DNA from: a virus
DNA length: 45,340 nucleotides
Virus record (IMG/VR): IMGVR_UViG_3300027985_001260
Coordinates: 1-45,340 of that record
Reading direction: 5' to 3' (one strand)
A program made the translations under genes and the position numbers. Below the pieces are notes generated by a model that worked only from the letters and a program-made list of their open reading frames with translations, made no database searches and had not been told where the DNA came from. Numbering within the stretch: the first letter of the stretch is position 1; every line of letters begins with the position of its first letter. This document shows, one piece after another, positions 40,610 through 45,340 of this stretch.

Positions 40610-40810
40610 TCAATACTCGTCGACTGGTGCTAGTCGTAGAACCTGAGCCAACGGCCTCAACTCGAGCTCCTCGGCTTTCTGTCCAAACAGCAGCGCCAAT
40701 CGCATAGAATCGGCAGCCACTTCTGAGTTGAATTGATGCATTGTTCTATCTGAGTGGCTTGCAATGCGCTCGGCAGTTGTAAATCGGCCGAGCTGGGAGC
40801 CCCCAGACAA
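40610..40810 (-). pseudogene. Possible remnant of a plasmid/ICE-type gene
   Basis: A 66-codon fragment on the minus strand (SQLGRFTTAERIASHSDRTM, then VAADSMRLALLFGQ, ending APVDEY). It reads like the end of a longer protein cut at its 5' side, with no ribosome site. The rest of 40423-40852 shows no gene; it holds the promoter region of the TPR-metallo-beta-lactamase gene. Confidence 0.3.
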
Positions 40811-40847
40811 CAGCAGGGCGATCCGGAATCGGGGCCGCCCTGCTGTT
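40809..40847. terminator. Bidirectional hairpin downstream of the 220-aa gene
   Basis: AACAGCAGGGCG (40809-40820) pairs perfectly with CGCCCTGCTGTT (40836-40847). It lies 6 bp beyond the stop of the minus-strand gene at 40853. The U run is weak in both directions, so termination strength is uncertain. Confidence 0.5.
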
Positions 40848-40852
40848 TCACT

Positions 40853-41515
40853 TTATGCGATTGGCGCAGCAATCCGCCGCTTGGAGCCTATAACAAACCT
40901 ACCCCGGCCGACGTCCTTCCGCCCTGCCTGCCTGGCCGCATGGACCAGAGCACGGACGATTTTCCGCTTCTGAGCGAACAGTCCGGCATACGAGGGCAGC
41001 AGTCGTTCTTCCGCTTCCCATGCTGCCTGCAACCTCGCGAGCGGCGCATGCACCGCCAGTTCCTCGAAGTACGCCTGTTTGTCTCGGGAACATTCCTTGG
41101 ACAACGCAACCGTGGCCCGACCGTCCTTCTGTATGACCTCGAAGACATGCCCAGGTCCGGCGTCGACGCGCAGCCGCGTGTGCGGCCAGACCGCGAACGG
41201 CTCTCCTTCCAAAAGCCCGACATCGTCACTGCCAGCCGTGGCCAGGATGAACAAACGGTCATTCCACCAGACGAGCGCGGCATTGAGCAATCCCTGCTGC
41301 TTGCGCCGCGCCTTCTGGTCGCGCGACAGGTCGAAGATGCTCTCGCCCATGCGGGTGCGGTACTTGCCCGCGACTCGCTGGACGATTGATTCCCATGTGT
41401 CGTGCTTCTTCTGGGGCAGGACGGTCAGACCGTGTCTGACGTAGCCCCGGGCGACAAGATTGGTAGTCAGGTACTGTAGAAGATAGATGATGTCCTGGTC
41501 CGCGATGCGCTTCAT
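40853..41515 (-). CDS. Unknown 220-aa protein paired with a structured leader
   Basis: From the ATG at 41515 with a perfect GGGAGG ribosome site; longer frames upstream run through the hairpin-rich leader and are rejected. The N-terminus (KRIADQDIIYLLQYLTTNLV) is helical. The middle (LLNAALVWWNDRLFILATAG, FAVWPHTRLRVDAGPGHVFEV) is beta-rich. The C-terminus is strongly basic (QKRKIVRALVHAARQAGRK, GSKRRIA), suited to nucleic acid binding. I do not recognise the family. Being downstream of a possible large RNA suggests an RNA-protein pair, but that is inference only. Confidence 0.6.
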   Translation of the reverse strand: MKRIADQDIIYLLQYLTTNLVARGYVRHGLTVLPQKKHDTWESIVQRVAGKYRTRMGESIFDLSRDQKARRKQQGLLNAALVWWNDRLFILATAGSDDVGLLEGEPFAVWPHTRLRVDAGPGHVFEVIQKDGRATVALSKECSRDKQAYFEELAVHAPLARLQAAWEAEERLLPSYAGLFAQKRKIVRALVHAARQAGRKDVGRGRFVIGSKRRIAAPIA

Positions 41516-41685
41516 GTTGACCTCCCGGTCATGATGTAAAGCGCGGCCACCCGGCCTCGCTTCCATCGGCCCGGCAAGCCGGAGGGGTGCCACTCCCTCC
41601 GTTGACTCGTGGTCGCTTGCCTGGCCTTGGAAACGAAAAGATGCACAAACAGCAAAGGTCGGGACTTTCGAAGGCGGCTGTTGAT

Positions 41686-42495
41686 GCAGGTTGCCAACCT
41701 GCGCCGCTTCCCGTTCCGCTGCCCAGCGAAACGGAAATGCTTCTCCTTGTCCCACGCTCCCCCTGTACGGCTTGCTGCCGGTCCGCTACGACCAGCCCCC
41801 GCCCAAAAGGCGGCAGCCGCACAGGTTCCCCGTCTGCATCGTCGACGTAAAAATCTGGATCCGGTCGGTCAGTTGGTCAGGGTATGTACCGCCTCCCGGC
41901 AGCCATACTTTCCCTGTCAGGATTTCAGCGGGTAGAAGACAGAAAAACCCGCTTACCGCTCCCTGCCAACGTCATCCCTCTCGGGCCACCCTCACGGGCT
42001 ATCCGCTTCCAGACATGTACCCGGTCGCGCCATAATCCTTTCGGACTGTAGGCGCTTGAACGGTTGAGCTATTCACCGCCTCTGGCTTTCGCCCAGGCGC
42101 CGCATTCGCATTGCGGCAGACGATCATCACTGACCGAATGGCTCCCCGTCCGGGCCAGGTTGCGCAGTTTCCCGACGCCCCCTGGACAGGTTTTTCACCT
42201 GCTTCGTCGACGACCGCTACGGTCGCCCATCTTCATTGGAATATCCGGTAGAAGGCCGGGATTACTTGCCCCCTGGCAAGGGGAGATTACTCCGGCCAGC
42301 CCCGGTCGCACCGCACAAGCGTGTCTCCACGCATACGGCGCTACCCGTGCCCGTCTTTCATCCGCTTGGCAGGCGGAATCCCCGACAGGCACACCCGGTC
42401 ACTCGCTTGCGCGAGCCCGAGCTGCTGTTTGGCATCTTTGATTCATGGACATGCAGCGGATTGGCGAGCCGCTGTTCAGATCCCGGCTAGGCCGG
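41686..42495 (-). ncRNA. Candidate large structured non-coding RNA
   Basis: This stretch has no credible gene but is packed with hairpins whose loops are GNRA-type only on the minus strand. Examples: CCGGC-CTA-GCCGG (42483-42495), CTCGC-GCAA-GCGAG (42402-42415), a domain V-like fold (42308-42341), a two-part stem at 42254-42297, GACCG-TAG-CGGTC (42212-42224), CAGGT-GAAAA-ACCTG (42187-42201), GCCGCA...TGCGGC (42099-42117), CTGGGC-GAAA-GCCAG (42082-42096), TCC-GAAA-GGA (42036-42045), AGCGGGT...ACCCGCT (41927-41953) and GCAGGTTG-C-CAACCTGC (41686-41702). The RNA would precede the 220-aa gene. Its limits are unknown. Confidence 0.45.
42308..42341 (-). ncRNA. Group II intron domain V-like hairpin
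   Basis: The 34 nt fold as 9 bp (GCGCCGUAU with GUGCGGUGC), 5 bp (GCGUG with CACGC), a GAGA loop and a 2-nt UU bulge on the 3' strand. This is exactly the 34-nt domain V plan, with a CGC triad as in group IIC introns. A 44-nt stem follows after 10 nt, where domain VI would be. No reverse transcriptase gene is present, so it may be a degenerate intron or a look-alike element of a larger RNA. Confidence 0.4.
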
Positions 42496-42606
42496 TGGCA
42501 GAGAGTGTGTTGGGACAGATTTTGGCGGGCTGCATTGCAGCTTCTGGCTCCCGCAGAATGCGAAAGCGAAGAGGGTGTGTTTCTTTTGGGTTCTTTTTTC
42601 CTTTTT

Positions 42607-42633
42607 GTTTCCTTCAGTTTCCTTTGTTTCCTT
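42607..42633. repeat. Three GTTTCCTT repeats in a polypyrimidine tract
   Basis: GTTTCCTT occurs at 42607, 42617 and 42626 inside a pyrimidine-rich run (about 42589-42650). On the minus strand it reads as AAGGAAAC repeats, upstream of the structured RNA candidate. A GTCGCGC-ACG-GCGCGAC hairpin follows at 42651-42667. Nothing coding is seen at 42500-42887. Confidence 0.45.
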
Positions 42634-42887
42634 CCATCTTCCTTGTGGTAGTCGCGCACGGCGCGACGATGCTGGATAATCCAACAACTGTAAGCCTCGA
42701 AAGGACATTTGGCGGATGCTGGAAGTTGCGGTTATTCGCGCACAGATGCTGTAAAAGTGATGTGCTTCGGCGAGGTACTTGTGCGAAATGAATCATACGA
42801 TTCACATATCTTATACACCTTGAAAACTGCAAAGTCAAATTGATGCAATCATCATAATCACAGCACGGCAACGAAAAATTTTCTGTA

Positions 42888-43505
42888 TCAATCTCGTAGC
42901 CATTTCGGGACGCGCAGTCCATTCTTTCCATGGCGTCTTATATATTCTTTGACATGCTTTAGGAAGTCCTTCTCTTTCGCCTCTAGCGTCGCTTTCTGAA
43001 AATCAAAATTATCTTGCACTGCTTTGTACTGCTCAAGATAACTGGGTTGTTCGTCTAATGGCAGAGGCGGTTCAACGCACGGCGTGTCGTGATATTCCCG
43101 CAAGACAGTAAGGAGGGCCGTCCTGTCCTTGGGGCGGTAGTGGTCGAGCATTTCTTTGCATTCATTGACCAGAAAGTAGCGGATCTCAGCATCAGCCAAC
43201 TTCCGGTACCAGCTGTCTTCGTCCTCGGAGTATGTCCATGTCTTGTCATGGTAGATGATATTCTTGAACAGGTTCCAGACCTCCCCATACCAGAGCAGCA
43301 GCACGGCTCGCGGAAAGAACAAGCTGTCAGCGCCATATGCCTTCCGGAAATCATGGATACGAGGAATGGGGATGGCCTGCCGACCGCTCTCGATGGAACT
43401 GAGGAAGACTGGGTTTGAAAGTCCGAGCTTTTGGGCAACTACCTGCAGTGTCTCTTTATCGCGGCAGCGCAGGCCGCGAAGGTAAAAACCAAGTAGGCGG
43501 TTCAT
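42888..43505 (-). CDS. XRE-family regulator
   Basis: A 205-aa protein with an N-terminal helix-turn-helix (ETLQVVAQKLGLSNPVFLSS, IESGRQAIPIP) and a long helical, charged C-terminal half with no enzyme motif. It is divergent from the methyltransferase operon across a 304-bp AT-rich gap with palindromes, so it probably controls that operon, like the C proteins of restriction systems but larger. Confidence 0.7.
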   Translation of the reverse strand: MNRLLGFYLRGLRCRDKETLQVVAQKLGLSNPVFLSSIESGRQAIPIPRIHDFRKAYGADSLFFPRAVLLLWYGEVWNLFKNIIYHDKTWTYSEDEDSWYRKLADAEIRYFLVNECKEMLDHYRPKDRTALLTVLREYHDTPCVEPPLPLDEQPSYLEQYKAVQDNFDFQKATLEAKEKDFLKHVKEYIRRHGKNGLRVPKWLRD

Positions 43506-43809
43506 TTTAATAAACTAGTTAATTAAGTAGAAGCTGTCAATCATATGCGGAATTTTCGGCGTTATACGCGAAGAATGCGGGGTTCGGGGAGTGCCAAGAA
43601 AATATATGGGGGGGAGCGTTGTAAGGAAGGGCTACACCGTGGTTACGGGCGCACTGCTTATATGCAAAGGAAAAGTCGAAGATTGTAGGTAGAATATTAC
43701 CAAGATTATTAATATGTAGACTACATGCGTAATATGTGGCAATATTAAAAATATATTGTTGACAACTTCAAATATAATGGCCAAGAGAATCAACAAGAGG
43801 AGGAAATTT
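43506..43809. promoter_or_regulatory. AT-rich divergent control region with palindromes
   Basis: It contains a perfect ATGTAG-A-CTACAT (43714-43726), GTTG-A-CAAC (43758-43766) and TATAAT (43773-43778), with AT-rich sequence between. The first palindrome resembles controller-protein sites. No well-spaced -35 could be fixed. There is no gene here other than the leader of the small protein. Confidence 0.5.
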
Positions 43810-44031
43810 ATGGATAAAAAGCGCGAAAAATTCGTCGAGCTTGCCGAAAAAAGGGTGACCAGGGCAATGAAGGATATGCGGCTATTGGGAAATTTGGCTA
43901 ACAGGTCAAATTATGCCTACACTGAAGAGGACGCCAAAAAAATAGTAAATGCCCTCGAACTAGAAGTTAGAAATGTGCGCAGGAAGTTTGAAAATACAGG
44001 CTCTGATCAAGAAGTAACGTTTAAGCTGTGA
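43810..44031 (+). CDS. Small helical protein preceding the methyltransferase
   Basis: A 73-aa protein from the ATG at 43810, chosen because AGGAGG stands 7 nt upstream; upstream ATGs at 43756 and 43777 lack this. Two long helices are predicted (KREKFVELAEKRVTRAMKDM, EEDAKKIVNALELEVRNVRR) around a NLANRSNYAYTEED motif. Similar small proteins accompany cytosine methyltransferases in restriction-type operons. The exact role is unknown. Confidence 0.6.
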   Translation: MDKKREKFVELAEKRVTRAMKDMRLLGNLANRSNYAYTEEDAKKIVNALELEVRNVRRKFENTGSDQEVTFKL

Positions 44032-44058
44032 ACAATCGTTCCCTATTTTGGTGAAAGC

Positions 44059-45054
44059 ATGGAGATGCCTTTGAAGGCTGGAGCGTTGTTCTCTGGCATT
44101 GGTGGATTTTGTGTAGGCTTTGAGCGGGTGGGGATTGAAACGCGTTGGGCAGTCGAGTTAGACGAATACGCTGCGAGAACCTATCGCCACAATGTAAAAA
44201 CACCTCGCGTAATCGTGGGGGACGTGCGTGCGGTCACGGTGCCAACAAGTGAGTTGGAGCCAGTGGATGTTTTGCACGCCGGTTTCCCCTGTCAAAGTTT
44301 CTCCCAGGCGGGTGGCAGGAAAGGATTTGAGGATCCTCGTGGTAAGCTGTTCTATGAAATAATTAGAATTGTGAATGAGTTTAAAGACAAGAAGCCATCA
44401 TTAATAGTATTGGAAAACTCTCCATATATTAAGCATGGAGATGGGGGGAGTTGGTTTATTGAAATTATAAAAGAAATAAAAAAAGCTGGCTACTGGTTTA
44501 GAGAAGCAAATTGTGCTGAGCTAGATACATACACTTTGACGCCATCGCCACAAAGACGTAATAGGCTATTTATGGTTGCGGTATCAATTGACAGATTTGA
44601 TAGCGGTAGATTTCCTTTTCCTGAAGTACATAATTCAGAGCCAAAACAGCTAAGTCGGTATATCGATTTTGATGGAGAAGTCGACGAAGCGTATTACCTT
44701 AGAAATGATAACAGGTACCATCATCTTATTTCGAGTTTTGCAGAAGATAAAAAATGCATATATCAATTGCGTAAGTACTTTGTGAGAGTCAAAAACCCGA
44801 ATGAATGTCCTACGCTGACAGCTAATATGGGGCTTGGGGGGCATAATGTGCCCTTTGTGCACGATTCTCGAGGACTACGAAAGTTGACAGAGTACGAATG
44901 CTTGCGTCTTCAGGGCTTTCCAGACAGTTTTGAATTTCCCGCAGACGTCCCACGGGCAAGAAGATACGTGCAGGTAGGTAATTCTGTATCTGCACAAATC
45001 GCAGAGCGACTGGGGAAAGGGATATTAGAAAAATTTGATTCGGAGCGCGAATGA
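44059..45054 (+). CDS. DNA (cytosine-5) methyltransferase of a restriction-like operon
   Basis: A 331-aa enzyme with FSGIGGFCVGFE (SAM site), GFPCQSFSQAGG (catalytic Cys), LENS in place of the usual ENV, SPQRRNRLFMV, a CPTLTAN target region, LTEYECLRLQGFP and QVGNSVSAQIA. It should transfer methyl groups to C5 of cytosine at one site. The DNA is much more AT-rich than the prophage. Its stop overlaps the start of the ATPase gene (ATGA), which shows an operon. The ATG at 44059 or 44065 may be the start. Confidence 0.9.
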   Translation: MEMPLKAGALFSGIGGFCVGFERVGIETRWAVELDEYAARTYRHNVKTPRVIVGDVRAVTVPTSELEPVDVLHAGFPCQSFSQAGGRKGFEDPRGKLFYEIIRIVNEFKDKKPSLIVLENSPYIKHGDGGSWFIEIIKEIKKAGYWFREANCAELDTYTLTPSPQRRNRLFMVAVSIDRFDSGRFPFPEVHNSEPKQLSRYIDFDGEVDEAYYLRNDNRYHHLISSFAEDKKCIYQLRKYFVRVKNPNECPTLTANMGLGGHNVPFVHDSRGLRKLTEYECLRLQGFPDSFEFPADVPRARRYVQVGNSVSAQIAERLGKGILEKFDSERE

Positions 45055-45340
45055 TGGAAATCGGTTGGCACCACCCTATTGATGATTCCGACCAGTGGGA
45101 CGGCTTTAACGAGCCTGGAATTGAGCACTTTCGGAGCAATCCCTTGCTCCACCTGGCTCGTGAAATCATCCAAAATGCAATCGATGCGCGTGATCACAGT
45201 AAGGTGCGCGTGTCTTTTAACGTGTCTGAAATTGAAACAAGTTCAATCCCAAACATCAATGAGCTACGAGCAAATTTTCATTTGTGCCTTGAGGCTGCGG
45301 AAAACGAAAGCGAAAAAGCAAAGCGATTTTTTAGAAGTGC
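45051..45340 (+). CDS. GHKL ATPase, MutL/MORC-like (5' part, cut by the window end)
   Basis: The first 96 codons (MMEIGWHHPIDDSDQWDGFN, EPGIEHFRSNPLLHLAREII) run into the ATP-binding N box QNAIDARDHSKVRVSF of the GHKL fold. The rest lies outside. This kind of ATPase occurs directly after cytosine methyltransferases in MutL/MORC-containing restriction systems and in MZA defence systems, where Z1 and AIPR genes follow. It overlaps the methyltransferase stop by 4 bp. Confidence 0.7.
   Translation, partial: MMEIGWHHPIDDSDQWDGFNEPGIEHFRSNPLLHLAREIIQNAIDARDHSKVRVSFNVSEIETSSIPNINELRANFHLCLEAAENESEKAKRFFRS

Noticed and set aside
41691-42441. Short plus-strand frames (41691-42035, 42064-42441)
   Set aside because: Low-complexity proline/arginine-rich translations without ribosome sites, in a region whose hairpins have GNRA loops only on the minus strand.
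43758-43778. TTGACA (43760-43765) with TATAAT (43773-43778) as a promoter
   Set aside because: The spacing is only 7 bp, far from the usual 17, so they cannot form one sigma-70 promoter. The TTGACA is part of a GTTGACAAC palindrome.

Overview
The window looks like a GC-rich bacterial chromosome, most likely a Desulfovibrio-type sulfate reducer. That is inferred from composition and remembered protein families; no search was run. It holds two mobile regions that meet at one tRNA-Leu(CAG) attachment site.

Region 1 (1-34735) is a complete temperate phage unit of 34590 bp, bounded by two identical 145-bp copies of an attachment sequence. Each copy ends in the 3' 55 nt of a tRNA-Leu. Layout: P4-type primase-helicase (252-2603); a GGWCC repeat array (2650-2930); lambda-type packaging and head genes (terminase, Ogr-like zinc finger, secreted nuclease, gpW, portal, protease-capsid fusion; 3373-11514); lysis genes (12292-13848); a Mu-like contractile tail with gpZ, FII and gpU-type connectors, sheath, tube, frameshifted chaperone, tape measure, gpN, gpP, gp45-gp48 and fibre (14046-26066); a SHOCT gene and CI-type repressor on the minus strand; Cro-like and CII-like regulators; about a dozen small early or accessory genes (28447-32205); a cytosine methyltransferase; and a tyrosine integrase on the minus strand next to the attachment site. 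The phage is a myovirus with a lambda-like head and a Mu-like tail.

Region 2 (34736-45340, continuing past the window) is an accessory or defence island. It starts with its own tyrosine integrase just after the tRNA fragment. Then come a cluster of strong hairpins, including a T-shaped inverted repeat; a 1093-aa protein fusing about nine near-identical 43-residue TPR-like repeats to a metallo-beta-lactamase domain; a 220-aa protein of unknown function preceded by about 1 kb of hairpin-rich sequence that looks like a large structured RNA and contains a group II intron domain V-like hairpin; an XRE-type regulator; and the start of a restriction-like operon (small protein, cytosine-5 methyltransferase, GHKL/MutL-MORC-like ATPase cut by the window end). 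The last part is clearly richer in A+T than the prophage, which suggests separate acquisition.

The strongest leads for something undescribed are the TPR-metallo-beta-lactamase protein, the structured RNA candidate with its partner gene, the long second reading frame inside the phage methyltransferase gene, and the T-shaped inverted repeat.
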